From NCBI GenBank assembly GCA_029846755.1, contig JARWBI010000002.1, positions 310,001 to 374,000 of the forward strand: a DNA stretch of 64,000 bases, read 5' to 3'. Of this stretch, positions 39,010-47,017 are shown piece after piece (the first letter of the stretch is position 1; every line of letters starts with the position of its first letter). The translations under genes and the position numbers were made by a program. This DNA comes from Falsirhodobacter flavus (lineage in GTDB: Bacteria; Pseudomonadota; Alphaproteobacteria; Rhodobacterales; Rhodobacteraceae). Under the pieces are notes generated by a model. The model was not told the DNA's origin, did no database searches, and was given only the letters and a program-made list of their open reading frames with translations.

Positions 39010-40116
39010 TCAGTCCGCCGTGACTTCGGGGGCGACGGTGTTGTCGATCTTGACCGTCCCGCCGCTGGTCAGACGGTTCTGGCCCGCGATCACCACCTGC
39101 TCGCCCGCATTCACGCCCTCGCGGATCTCGATACGTCCGCCCGCGCGGCGCCCGGTCTGCACGAAGACCTGTTCGACCTTCAGCACCGGCTCGCCCTCCT
39201 CGGGCTGTTCCTGCCGGACGATGAAGACGCTGTCGCCGTAGAGGTTGGAGCTGACCGCCGTTTGCGGCAACGCGATCACGTCCTGTTCGGGCGGCAGTTC
39301 CACCGTCACGCGCATGAACTGGCCGGGCAGCAAGGCGCGGTTCGTGTTCTCGACCTCGGCCCGAACGGCGACCAGCCGCGATCCGGGATCGACGCGCGGC
39401 TCCACCGCGATGATGGTGCCGGTCACGGTCAGATCGCCCACCTCGGTCGATGCGGTGATCGGCATACCCACCTTCACCGTCACGATGTCCTGTTCCGGGA
39501 CCGAGAAATCGACCTGCATCCGGTCGAGGTTCTGAAGCGTCGCAAAGACCGTGCCGGGGCTGACGTAATCGCCCTCTTCGACCTTGGGAATGCCGATGAC
39601 GCCGTCAAAGGGGGCCAGAAGCTGCTTCTGCTCCAGCACCGCCGTCAGGCGTGCCACCTGCGCGCGGGCGCTGGCGGCGGCGGCCTGCTGCGTCTCCAGC
39701 GTGTTGGCGGCGCTGACGCCGCGTTCGCGAAGGGTGCGGATGCGGTTCAGTTCGGCTTCGGCCAGTTGAAGTTCGGCCTCGGCGGCGGCAAGGTCGGCCA
39801 GTTCGATCCGCTCGTCGATCTGGATCAGCAGCGCGCCCTGCTCCACCTCGTCATTGCCACGAAAGCTGACCTCGCGCACGATCCCCGCGGCCTGCACCGC
39901 AAGATCGACGCCCTGGGTCGATACCGATGTGCCGATAGCGCCGATTCCGCCGCGCCATTCGCCCGCCTTCGCCTCCTCGGCCGCGACGGGAACGGGGGGC
40001 GGGGTCATGTTGGCGAAGTAGTCCGAGATCGCCTTGGCGCGGAACGCGTTGAAGCCGACGATCCCGCCGACGATCAGTGCAAGCAGGACGACCGCGATAA
40101 CCAGACGTTTGACCAT
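39010..40116 (-). CDS. RND efflux periplasmic adaptor (membrane fusion protein)
   Basis: This 368-residue protein has an N-terminal membrane anchor (about 5-25), a lipoyl-like beta domain (EVSFRGNDEVEQGALLIQIDERIE), an alpha-hairpin of about 60 residues (LAAAEAELQLAEAELNRIRTL) and a C-terminal beta-barrel/MP domain. It bridges the RND pump to an outer-membrane channel. Its stop is 3 bp before the permease start. No regulator gene is adjacent. Confidence 0.93.
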   Translation of the reverse strand: MVKRLVIAVVLLALIVGGIVGFNAFRAKAISDYFANMTPPPVPVAAEEAKAGEWRGGIGAIGTSVSTQGVDLAVQAAGIVREVSFRGNDEVEQGALLIQIDERIELADLAAAEAELQLAEAELNRIRTLRERGVSAANTLETQQAAAASARAQVARLTAVLEQKQLLAPFDGVIGIPKVEEGDYVSPGTVFATLQNLDRMQVDFSVPEQDIVTVKVGMPITASTEVGDLTVTGTIIAVEPRVDPGSRLVAVRAEVENTNRALLPGQFMRVTVELPPEQDVIALPQTAVSSNLYGDSVFIVRQEQPEEGEPVLKVEQVFVQTGRRAGGRIEIREGVNAGEQVVIAGQNRLTSGGTVKIDNTVAPEVTAD

Positions 40117-40182
40117 GAAGTGCGCCCTCCCAAGGTGCAGGAGGTCAATCTAGCCGCGAATGGCCGAAGCGCCACGGGAATT

Positions 40183-41232
40183 TCACAAAGGCATGCCCGC
40201 CCGCCAGACGCGTTTTGCCGCACCGCCCTCCAGCAGCACCAGATCGGCGGGTCGCCCCGGCGCGATACGCCCCCGGTCCGCACGCATCAGTCCCGCCGGA
40301 ATGCGGGTCGCCATCGCCAGCGCGTGCGCATCGCCCCCCATCCGCGCGATGGCCTCTGGCAGCGTCAGGTCGGCCCCGGCCAGCGTTCCATCCTCCAGCG
40401 TCAGCCGGCCGTCCCGGCGCAGGATGCGGCGACCGCCCAGCGTGAACTCGGTCAGATCCGTCCCCGCTACGGCCATGCAATCGGTCACGAGGAACAGGCG
40501 CGGGTTGGTCATCGCCAGCCGCAGCAGCAGCGGGTCCACATGGATGCCGTCCGCGATGATCCCCGCCGCGATGTCGAAAGACGCGCCCGCCAGCCCCGGC
40601 GCACGGGCGGTCATCCCTGCCATCGCGTTGAACAGATGCGTCGTGCATGCTGCGCCCGCCGCAATGGCGGCCTGCGCCTCGGGGGCCGTGCAGTCCGTAT
40701 GCCCAAGGCTGACCACCGCGCCCGCCGCCGCCAGCGCCCCGATCTGCGCCGCCGTCACCGCCTCGGGCGCGACGGTCACCATCAGCGCTGGAAGCCCCCG
40801 CGCGGCCCGCAGCAGCAGGGCAAGATCGCGATCCTCCATCGGGCGGATCAGGGCCGGATCATGCGCACCCTTGCGGCGGGGGTCCAGATGCGGCCCTTCC
40901 AGATGCAGGCCCATGAAACCGGGATGGGCGCAGTCCAGACCCGCCTCGACCACCGCCCGTGTGGTCCGGAACGTATCGGTAATCAGCGTCGGCAGGATGC
41001 CGGTCGATCCCATGCGACCATGCGCCTCGCAGACTGCGTCCAGCGTGTCCGGTCCAACCATGACGCCGCCGCCGCCATTCACCTGCAGGTCGATCAGCCC
41101 CGGTGCGAGGATACCCGGCATCACATCGCCCCGCGCGGGCCGCAAGTCGACGATGCGGCCCGCCCCGATCTCCACCTCGGAATTCGGGTGTAGGCGGTCG
41201 CCATCGAAGACCTGCGCGGCGGCAAGGATCAT
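40183..41232 (-). CDS. nagA: N-acetylglucosamine-6-phosphate deacetylase
   Basis: NagA deacetylates GlcNAc-6-phosphate to glucosamine-6-phosphate. The 349-residue protein shows the amidohydrolase pattern: PGLIDLQVNGGGG, the metal-binding Glu in GLHLEGPHLDPRRKGAH, VSLGHTDC and TTHLFNAMAGM with metal-binding His residues, and LVTDCMAVAGT with the catalytic Asp. The upstream kinase gene overlaps it by 4 bp and provides its substrate. No nagB is seen here. Confidence 0.93.
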   Translation of the reverse strand: MILAAAQVFDGDRLHPNSEVEIGAGRIVDLRPARGDVMPGILAPGLIDLQVNGGGGVMVGPDTLDAVCEAHGRMGSTGILPTLITDTFRTTRAVVEAGLDCAHPGFMGLHLEGPHLDPRRKGAHDPALIRPMEDRDLALLLRAARGLPALMVTVAPEAVTAAQIGALAAAGAVVSLGHTDCTAPEAQAAIAAGAACTTHLFNAMAGMTARAPGLAGASFDIAAGIIADGIHVDPLLLRLAMTNPRLFLVTDCMAVAGTDLTEFTLGGRRILRRDGRLTLEDGTLAGADLTLPEAIARMGGDAHALAMATRIPAGLMRADRGRIAPGRPADLVLLEGGAAKRVWRAGMPL

Positions 41233-42038
41233 GCGGCCTCCTGCGCCAAGGCCAGCGCCCCGTCCAGCGAGTTGCCCAAGGGGGGGCGCACATCCCAGCG
41301 GCCCGCCATCCGCGCCGCGAAATGCGGCCCAAGTCCGCCAAGGAACACCACCGGCATATCCTCGCCCTGCCGCAGATGGTCGATGGCGGCGGCGATCTCG
41401 GTCTCCGCCTCGACCAGAACGGCCAGCGCGGCGGGATCGTCGCTGCCGACGATGCGCGGGGCCAGCGCGGCGTATTCGGACGCGCGGGCCGTGACACCGA
41501 AGCGCACGATGCCGCCCGGTCCGTCATGATCCGCCGTCACTTCGCGCAGAAGGGGCGTCGCCTCGATCCAACCCTCGGACGCGGCCAGCGCGCGTTGCAG
41601 CAGGCGGCGGCCCAGCCACGCCCCCCCGGCCTCGTCGCCAAGGCCGAAGCCCCAGCCACCGGATTGACGCAGGATGCCCCGGCGCTGGACGGCAAAGACT
41701 GATCCGGTGCCGATCGCGGCCACGACCCCGTCCCCCGCCCCAAGCGCCCCACGCGCGGCGGTGATCGCATCCGACACGATCCGGCAGGGAAAGGGCAAAG
41801 CGCCGGCCAGACGCTCCGCCGCGCCGGGCACGTTCGCCCCGGCAAGGCCCATGACCGTCGAAGGCGCTCCGGTCACCCCGGCCTCGACCATCGCGTGCAG
41901 GATCGCGGAAACCGCACCGTCGGGATCGCTGGCGATGTTCGCCGGACCGCCTGCACCACGTCCCAGAACCCGCACACCATCCGACAGGATGGCACGGCAG
42001 CCCGAACCGCCGCCGTCGATGCCCAGATACAGCCCCAT
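41229..42038 (-). CDS. BadF/BadG-type N-acetylglucosamine kinase
   Basis: This 269-residue protein has the ASKHA kinase ATP-binding fold: YLGIDGGGSGCRA, SDAITAARGALG, and AAIGTGSVFAVQ with a conserved GWGFGLGDEAGGAWLG motif typical of the BadF/BadG/BcrA family. Paired with nagA by a 4-bp overlap, it most likely phosphorylates GlcNAc (or a related amino sugar) at C6. The sugar specificity is inferred from context. It is probably used in recycling of cell-wall sugars or in chitin-derived sugar use. Confidence 0.88.
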   Translation of the reverse strand: MGLYLGIDGGGSGCRAILSDGVRVLGRGAGGPANIASDPDGAVSAILHAMVEAGVTGAPSTVMGLAGANVPGAAERLAGALPFPCRIVSDAITAARGALGAGDGVVAAIGTGSVFAVQRRGILRQSGGWGFGLGDEAGGAWLGRRLLQRALAASEGWIEATPLLREVTADHDGPGGIVRFGVTARASEYAALAPRIVGSDDPAALAVLVEAETEIAAAIDHLRQGEDMPVVFLGGLGPHFAARMAGRWDVRPPLGNSLDGALALAQEAA

Positions 42039-42095
42039 ACGCCCCCTCGTGCCTTTGCGCCCGTTCGTATCCGATCGGGGCGCGGCACGGAAGGT

Positions 42096-43121
42096 TCAGA
42101 ACGAGATGCGGTCCAGCAGCCGCTGCGCCAGACGCAGGCTTGCCCCCGTCGTCAGTATCATCTGCGGCAGGACCAGCCATTCCAGCGTCCATGCCGCGCC
42201 CGAGCTTTCATTCTCGTGCACCAGTGCCTGATGCAGCGTTCCGAGCGATCCGGCGTTGAAGCGGGCCAGCGCCACCAGCACCTCGGCCGCGACCGGGTTC
42301 GCCTTGTCGGCGATGGCCGAGGATATGCCCGCCTCCTCCACCCGCACCTCTCCACGATCGCCCTGTGCCATCAAAGAGATGTCGGTGCCGAACTTGCCCA
42401 GCACGCCCGACACCTTGGCCAGTTCCGCCGCGAACCCTGCGATGCGGTCGCGCTCCGAATGCCATGGCGGGGCCACGCCGAGTCCGAGACGCGGGCCAAG
42501 CTGTTCGGCCAGCAGCCGATCATTGCCCTTGAAACTGGCACCGTCGCCGACCGGGCCGCCAAGCTGCACCACCGTCAACTCGCGCCCTGCCTCGGCCAGC
42601 ACGGCCCCTGCGCGGCGCAGCGGGGCCCGCCAGGATTTGACCTTGACCGCAACGGAAATCGGCAAGGCCTTCTGCATCCGCGTATGGGCCTGCAGTTCCT
42701 GCCCGTGATGCCGCGCGGCCAGGGCGTCGAACCCGGTCAGCAGCCTGTCGATGCGCGACGCGAACACCGGCATCACCGACACGATCTGCATCGCCATCGC
42801 CGAATCGATCACATCCTGCGAGGTCGTCCCGCGATGCAGCGACGCGCCCGCCTCGCCCAGAACGGCGCGCATCTGACGGACGAGCTCCGGCACCACGACG
42901 CCGTCGCGCTCCATCCCCGCCGCAAGCTGCGCCATGTCGGGCACGAAATCCTTCAGCTCCAGATGGATGCGGCGCGCATGGTCTTCGGGGATCATCGAAA
43001 GCTCGCCCTCCGCCATCGCAAGGGCGCGTTCGAACCGGATCATATGGGCAATGGTGGCTTCATCCGACATCAGCGCCTCGATTTCAGGATCGCCGGACAG
43101 CGATTTCAACAGAGGGCTCAT
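42096..43121 (-). CDS. PcaB-like lyase of the fumarase/aspartase superfamily with altered signature
   Basis: This 341-residue protein resembles 3-carboxy-cis,cis-muconate cycloisomerases: HRGTTSQDVIDSAMAM near the middle and WHSERDRIAGFAAELA. The superfamily signature, normally GSSxMPxKxNP, reads ISSAIADKANPVAAE here, keeping SS, K and NP but lacking the Gly and the Met-Pro. No other protocatechuate gene is near. It may be a true PcaB or a related lyase with another substrate. AAGGAGATCCG precedes the ATG. The gene is divergent from exbB. Confidence 0.78.
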   Translation of the reverse strand: MSPLLKSLSGDPEIEALMSDEATIAHMIRFERALAMAEGELSMIPEDHARRIHLELKDFVPDMAQLAAGMERDGVVVPELVRQMRAVLGEAGASLHRGTTSQDVIDSAMAMQIVSVMPVFASRIDRLLTGFDALAARHHGQELQAHTRMQKALPISVAVKVKSWRAPLRRAGAVLAEAGRELTVVQLGGPVGDGASFKGNDRLLAEQLGPRLGLGVAPPWHSERDRIAGFAAELAKVSGVLGKFGTDISLMAQGDRGEVRVEEAGISSAIADKANPVAAEVLVALARFNAGSLGTLHQALVHENESSGAAWTLEWLVLPQMILTTGASLRLAQRLLDRISF

Positions 43122-43312
43122 CGGATCTCCTTCAAGGCGGCAGATGCGTGCGGATGCAGAGGTTTACAGCTTTGGTCGGGCATTTATTCTTGACTGTTTC
43201 ACTCGATAATCCTATGGGGTGGATCCGACCGCTCGGGCCGGCGCGAAAGCATGTCCCAGTCCTGACGCGTGAAACCGGTAATTGTTCCATTCGTGCGGAA
43301 AGGTGGGCAATC

Positions 43313-44257
43313 ATGAACATGACCAAGACGCTTCGGGGAATCGCCCCCCTTGTCCTGGCGCTTTGCCTGACCCCGGCATTCGCGCAGGAAACGCCCCCCG
43401 CCGTTCCGACCGAAGCCCCGACGGAAAACGCGGCACCCACCGCAGCACCCGCCCCCGCCGCGCCCGCTGCCGATGCGCCGGCCGTGCCGACCGTGGAAAG
43501 CGCTCCTGCCGCCGCCACGCCCGAAGCTGCACCGCAGGCACCGGAATCCATCCTGCCCACGCATGATCTGTCGCCGATGGGCATGTATGAACAGGCACAC
43601 TGGGTCGTGAAGGCGGTGATGATCGCCCTGCTGGTCGCCTGCTTCGTCACCTGGACGGTGCTGGTGTTCAAGACGGTCGAGATGATGGCCGCCAAATCCC
43701 GCCTGCGCCGCGCCACCCGCGCGATCCGCGAAGGGCAGACGCTGTCCTCGACCGCAGGCGCGGTCCAAGGCCGCCGCGATCCCGCCAGCTTCATGGTGCT
43801 TGCCGCACTGGACGAGCTGCACCGCTCGGAACCCGCGCTGAAAGAGGCCGGGAACGCGGGCGCCAAGGAGCGTGTGCGGTCGATCCTCGACCGGATCGAG
43901 GCGCAGGCGGGCCGCCGTCTTCGCAAGGGCACCGGGGTTCTGGCCTCCATCGGGTCGGTCGCGCCCTTCGTCGGGCTGTTCGGCACCGTCTGGGGCATCA
44001 TGAACTCGTTCATCGGCATCGCCGAAAGCGGCACGACAAATCTTGCCGTCGTCGCCCCCGGCATCGCCGAGGCGCTGCTGGCCACGGCCATCGGCCTTGT
44101 TGCCGCCATTCCCGCCGTGGTCATCTACAACGCCTTCGCGCGGCAGATCACCGATTACCGCGCCGGGCTGGCCGATGCCGCCGCCGGGGTGGAACGCCTT
44201 GTCAGCCGCGATCTGGACTTCGGCAAGTCGAATCGCCTTTCCCTCGCTGCGGAGTGA
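43313..44257 (+). CDS. exbB: TonB-system energiser protein ExbB
   Basis: ExbB with ExbD converts proton motive force into movement of TonB. This 314-residue form has an N-terminal signal-like segment (about 5-23, ending AFA-Q), a Pro/Ala-rich periplasmic extension (about 24-90) and three membrane spans, with the MotA/TolQ/ExbB domain: GSVAPFVGLFGTVWGIMNSF and EALLATAIGLVAAIPAVVIYN. The extension is common in the longer proteobacterial ExbB class. Start at 43313 is followed by the signal peptide; earlier in-frame starts lack support. It is 3 bp before exbD. Confidence 0.94.
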   Translation: MNMTKTLRGIAPLVLALCLTPAFAQETPPAVPTEAPTENAAPTAAPAPAAPAADAPAVPTVESAPAAATPEAAPQAPESILPTHDLSPMGMYEQAHWVVKAVMIALLVACFVTWTVLVFKTVEMMAAKSRLRRATRAIREGQTLSSTAGAVQGRRDPASFMVLAALDELHRSEPALKEAGNAGAKERVRSILDRIEAQAGRRLRKGTGVLASIGSVAPFVGLFGTVWGIMNSFIGIAESGTTNLAVVAPGIAEALLATAIGLVAAIPAVVIYNAFARQITDYRAGLADAAAGVERLVSRDLDFGKSNRLSLAAE

Positions 44258-44260
44258 ACC

Positions 44261-44701
44261 ATGGCAGGTAGCGTCAGAGATACCGGCGACGATCTGGAAG
44301 AAAGCCACGAGATCAACGTCACGCCCTTCATCGACGTGATGCTGGTTCTGCTCATCATCTTCATGGTGGCGGCGCCCATGTCCACGGTGGACACGCCTGT
44401 GGACCTGCCAAGCTCGAACGCGGCCCCGCAGGAACGCCCGCAAGAGCCCGTCTATCTGTCGGTGCAGTCCGATCTGACGGTGACGCTTGGCGACCAGCCG
44501 GTGGCGGCGGGCGGTCTGGCGGCGGTGCTGGACGCGCGCACGGGCGGCGACAAGGAACAGCGCATCTTCCTGCGCGCCGACCAGACGGTGGCCTATGGCG
44601 ATCTGATGGGCGTGATGAACCAGTTGCGCGATGCAGGATACCTGAAGGTCGCGCTGGTCGGGCTGGAAGCCGCGCCCGCCGGCACACAGGCCGCGCCATG
44701 A
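44261..44701 (+). CDS. exbD: TonB-system energiser protein ExbD
   Basis: This 146-residue protein has one membrane span (about 26-46) carrying the essential Asp in NVTPFIDVMLVLLIIFMVAAP, then a periplasmic ExbD/TolR domain. It works with ExbB and TonB to power outer-membrane receptors. It begins 3 bp after exbB and overlaps tonB by 4 bp, so the three proteins are co-produced. Confidence 0.95.
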   Translation: MAGSVRDTGDDLEESHEINVTPFIDVMLVLLIIFMVAAPMSTVDTPVDLPSSNAAPQERPQEPVYLSVQSDLTVTLGDQPVAAGGLAAVLDARTGGDKEQRIFLRADQTVAYGDLMGVMNQLRDAGYLKVALVGLEAAPAGTQAAP

Positions 44702-45555
44702 AGCGCCGCCTGAACACCTGCGACTGGCACGCATGGCTTGGCCCCGACGCGCGCCGCCGCGAATGGCTGGGCTGGACCGGGGCGGCGATTTCGGTCGCCG
44801 CGATGCTGGCGGCAACGACCGCGCTGGCATTGCAGTTGGAAAACCGCGAAGGGCTGAAGGACGCGTCCGAAGAAGCGATCCTGCTGGACCTGGAAGCGCC
44901 CGCCCCCGCGCCGCCCGCGCTGGCCATGTCCGCCCCTGCGCCGGACGTGCCGCAGGTCGATGCGCCCGAAGCGCCGGAACTGATCGAGGAAGACCCGACC
45001 CCGCCCGAACCCGTGGCCGAGGAGGAACCCCTGCCCGAACCCGAGGAGGTGGCCGAGCTTCCCGAGCCCGAGCCGGACGAGATCGCCCTGCCCGATGCCC
45101 CGCCCCCGCCGCCGCCGAAGGTCAAGCCGCGCGAGCGCCCCGAGCGTGTGGTCGAACGCGAGGAACCCCGCCGCGAGCCGGTGCGCGAAGCCGCAGCCCC
45201 GCCGCCGCAGCAACGCCAGCAGGCCGCGCCCTCGCAGTCGCAGGGAACGGCGCAGAATGCGGTGTCCGCCGGGCAGCTTAGGAATCTGGAGATGCAATGG
45301 GGCGGCGCGATTCGCAGCCGTGTCGAGCGTCAGCTCAGATCCTCTCGCGAAACCGGGGCCGTCAATGTCAGCGTTGTCGTCACACGAGGGGGCGATCTTG
45401 TCAGCGCCGCCATTCAGCGCAGTTCCGGCATTCAGACGCTGGACCAACAGGCACTTCGCGCGGTCCAGCGTGTCGGTCGCTTCCCGGCCGCGCCCGACGC
45501 GCTGACAAAGCCCAGCTACACCTTTACCCTTCAGCTGCAGTTTACAACACGATGA
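44698..45555 (+). CDS. tonB: TonB energy-transducing protein
   Basis: This 285-residue protein has a short cytoplasmic head, one membrane span (about 28-48), a long Pro/Glu-rich periplasmic spacer (about 65-180) with PPPPPKVKPRERPERV, and a C-terminal TonB domain of about 85 residues (VSVVVTRGGDLVSAAIQRSSG, YTFTLQLQF). It should contact outer-membrane receptors for siderophores and other TonB-dependent substrates. A DUF2218 gene follows with a 4-bp overlap. Confidence 0.94.
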   Translation: MKRRLNTCDWHAWLGPDARRREWLGWTGAAISVAAMLAATTALALQLENREGLKDASEEAILLDLEAPAPAPPALAMSAPAPDVPQVDAPEAPELIEEDPTPPEPVAEEEPLPEPEEVAELPEPEPDEIALPDAPPPPPPKVKPRERPERVVEREEPRREPVREAAAPPPQQRQQAAPSQSQGTAQNAVSAGQLRNLEMQWGGAIRSRVERQLRSSRETGAVNVSVVVTRGGDLVSAAIQRSSGIQTLDQQALRAVQRVGRFPAAPDALTKPSYTFTLQLQFTTR

Positions 45556-45824
45556 CCATATCCACCGCCACAGTCCCGACGACGAAATCGTCGGCCTATC
45601 TCCAGCAACTGTGCAAGCATTTCGGCCACAAGATCCCGGTCGAATTCACCCCCGACCGCGGGCGCATCACTTTCGAGATGGGCGTGGCGGAACTGGAGGC
45701 AGCGGAGGATGCGCTGATCTTGCGCGTGACGGGCGATCTGGACCGGATGGAAGCCGTCATCGCCAGCCACCTCGAACGCTTCGCCTTCCGCGAGGAGTTG
45801 AAGGTCGTCTGGATCCGCGCCTAG
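45552..45824 (+). CDS. DUF2218 domain protein (stand-alone)
   Basis: This 90-residue soluble protein is a complete DUF2218: YLQQLCKHFGHKIPVEF, GRITFEMGVAELEA and HLERFAFREELKVVW. The family has no proven function but is found with siderophore use genes, and the same domain appears N-terminal to the siderophore-interacting reductase at 60556-61530. It is the last gene of the exbB-exbD-tonB transcript (4-bp overlap) and overlaps the opposing DUF1328 gene by 4 bp. Confidence 0.9.
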   Translation: MTISTATVPTTKSSAYLQQLCKHFGHKIPVEFTPDRGRITFEMGVAELEAAEDALILRVTGDLDRMEAVIASHLERFAFREELKVVWIRA

Positions 45825-45994
45825 AACGGTCGCTTTCCCCGCGCGATCCGCCGAAGCATCGTTCCGACGGCAAGCGCGAGGAACACGAAGAACATCACCT
45901 GCGCGATCGTCGCCTGCACGCCGACAACTCCGCTGAAACCGAGCGGCGCCGCGAAAAGCACCGCGACAAGGAATGTGAGCGCCCAACCCAGCAT
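45821..45994 (-). CDS. DUF1328 (YtjA-type) small membrane protein
   Basis: This 57-residue hydrophobic protein has two membrane spans and the DUF1328 pattern MLGWALTFLVAVLFAAPLGFSGV, ending in a basic tail (RRIARGKRPF). The family is frequent in stress-responsive loci and has no known activity. GGAGGCCCC precedes the start at 45994. A weak EcfG-type promoter lies 49 bp upstream, back to back with a strong one for the genes on the other strand. Confidence 0.87.
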   Translation of the reverse strand: MLGWALTFLVAVLFAAPLGFSGVVGVQATIAQVMFFVFLALAVGTMLRRIARGKRPF

Positions 45995-46042
45995 GGGGCC
46001 TCCTTCTGCTTTGTCATTGCGGTGAAGACCCGCGTAATCACA

Positions 46043-46068
46043 AACCGTTGCATTCGGACGATTGTTCC
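46043..46068 (-). promoter_or_regulatory. Weak EcfG-type promoter for the DUF1328 gene
   Basis: On the minus strand GGAAC (46068-46064) is followed by 16 bases and then CGGTT (46047-46043), one base removed from the CGTT consensus. Its position 49 bp upstream of the DUF1328 start and opposite a good EcfG promoter supports it, but the imperfect -10 keeps it tentative. Confidence 0.4.
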
Positions 46069-46079
46069 CGCGCCCCGAG

Positions 46080-46105
46080 GGAACCGCCTGTGGAGACGCG
46101 ACGTT
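46080..46105 (+). promoter_or_regulatory. EcfG-type promoter of the PLDc_N/YqjD/YqjE/DUF3618 operon
   Basis: GGAAC at 46080-46084 and CGTT at 46102-46105 are separated by 17 bp, a full match to the EcfG consensus. The motif lies 50 bp upstream of the first gene of a four-gene operon at 46156-47840. Confidence 0.74.
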
Positions 46106-46155
46106 TCCCCGATATGCGTGACCCATGGGCGGTCATGACGGAAAGCGGGGACGCG

Positions 46156-46362
46156 ATGATCGAAGCGAACATGTTCGAACTGCGGGGCCTCGGGGGCCTC
46201 GTCATTCTGGCGCTCGACCTCTGGGCGCTGATCTCGATCTACAATTCCAGCGCGACCAGCGGCAAGAAGCTGCTCTGGGCGCTGCTGGTCATCATCCTGC
46301 CGATCCTCGGTTTCCTCATCTGGCTGGTTGCAGGTCCGCGCGGCACCTCCCGCAGGATTTGA
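46156..46362 (+). CDS. PLDc_N-domain small membrane protein
   Basis: This 68-residue protein has two hydrophobic helices with the PLDc_N pattern (LDLWALISIYNSSATSGKKLLWALLVIILPILGFLIWLVAGPR), known as the membrane anchor of bacterial phospholipase D-type proteins but here on its own. Its role is unknown. The start at 46156 is chosen for a GCGGGG site; another ATG at 46135 in frame is possible. It opens the EcfG-promoter operon. Confidence 0.82.
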   Translation: MIEANMFELRGLGGLVILALDLWALISIYNSSATSGKKLLWALLVIILPILGFLIWLVAGPRGTSRRI

Positions 46363-46373
46363 AAGGCAGCGGC

Positions 46374-46619
46374 ATGAACAAAGTGAACTCCACCCGCAAG
46401 AACGCGGCCGAGGCGGTCGAAGACGTCATCGCCGAAGCTACGACCAAGGCGCGGCGCCTGCGCGATGCCGCCGCGAAAAAGCTGGACCGGGCGCCGGAGG
46501 GCGATATCCGCACCGACTTGCGTGATCTGGTGCGGCGCCATCCCACGGCCGCGCTTGCCGGTGCTGCGATGGCGGGCGCGATCCTGTCGGGGATGCTGCT
46601 GCGCGCGGGCCGCAGATGA
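46374..46619 (+). CDS. YqjD/ElaB-like (DUF883-type) protein
   Basis: This 81-residue protein has a charged, helix-forming N-terminal part (about 8-45, with repeated Ala/Lys/Arg/Glu) and a C-terminal membrane anchor (AALAGAAMAGAILSGMLL, then AGRR). That is the layout of ElaB/YqjD proteins, which anchor stationary-phase ribosomes to the membrane in E. coli. Whether this protein does so is not shown. It begins 11 bp after the previous stop and overlaps the next gene by 4 bp. Confidence 0.76.
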   Translation: MNKVNSTRKNAAEAVEDVIAEATTKARRLRDAAAKKLDRAPEGDIRTDLRDLVRRHPTAALAGAAMAGAILSGMLLRAGRR

Positions 46620-47017
46620 TGACGCCGCAGGACCGGCAGACCGAGATCGGCGATCTGGTCCTGTCGCTCTCGCGCCTGCTGCGCGGCGAGGTGGAACTAG
46701 TCCGCGCCGAAATCCGCGAGAATCTGCGTGGGATGGCGATGGGTGCGGTGATGCTGGTCGTCGCGCTGGTGCTGGCTCTGGTGGCGCTGAACCTTCTGGC
46801 CGAGGCGCTGGTGCTGGCGGCGATCCTTGCGGGCGTCTCCGCCCCCTGGGCGCCGGTGCTGGTGGCCGCGGTTCTGCTGATCCTGGCGGCCGTGCTGGCC
46901 AAAATTGCAATTTCGGCGCTGAGGCCTTCGCGCCTCGTGCCTCTCAGGGCGGCGGCGCGGATGCGCCGTGACGCCGAAACGCTGAAGGAGATGATGAGAC
47001 ATGACTCGCAAACGTGA
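46616..47017 (+). CDS. DUF1469 / YqjE-like membrane protein
   Basis: This 133-residue protein has two membrane spans (about 42-66 and 72-100) separated by a short turn, flanked by an acidic/Arg-rich head (LSLSRLLRGEVELVRAEIREN) and a basic tail. This fits the DUF1469/YqjE 'holin superfamily III' proteins. Despite the name there is no phage context; the genes around it are stress-type membrane proteins. It overlaps the preceding gene by 4 bp and the next by 17 bp. Confidence 0.84.
   Translation: MMTPQDRQTEIGDLVLSLSRLLRGEVELVRAEIRENLRGMAMGAVMLVVALVLALVALNLLAEALVLAAILAGVSAPWAPVLVAAVLLILAAVLAKIAISALRPSRLVPLRAAARMRRDAETLKEMMRHDSQT

Noticed and set aside
37009-41193. A 1394-residue open frame on the plus strand
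   Set aside because: It lies antisense to the RND permease, its adaptor and nagA, and its translation is His/Arg/Gly-rich low-complexity sequence typical of shadow frames in high-GC DNA.
43190-43218. TTGACT-N17-TATGGG as a housekeeping promoter of exbB, and a search for Fur, Irr or RirA boxes nearby
   Set aside because: The -10 match is poor, and I see no palindrome fitting an iron-regulator box in 43122-43312, so no regulatory site is called.
46616-47017. Possible phage gene, because DUF1469 is called a holin superfamily
   Set aside because: No lysis, capsid or integrase genes are near. The gene is part of an operon of stress-type membrane proteins.
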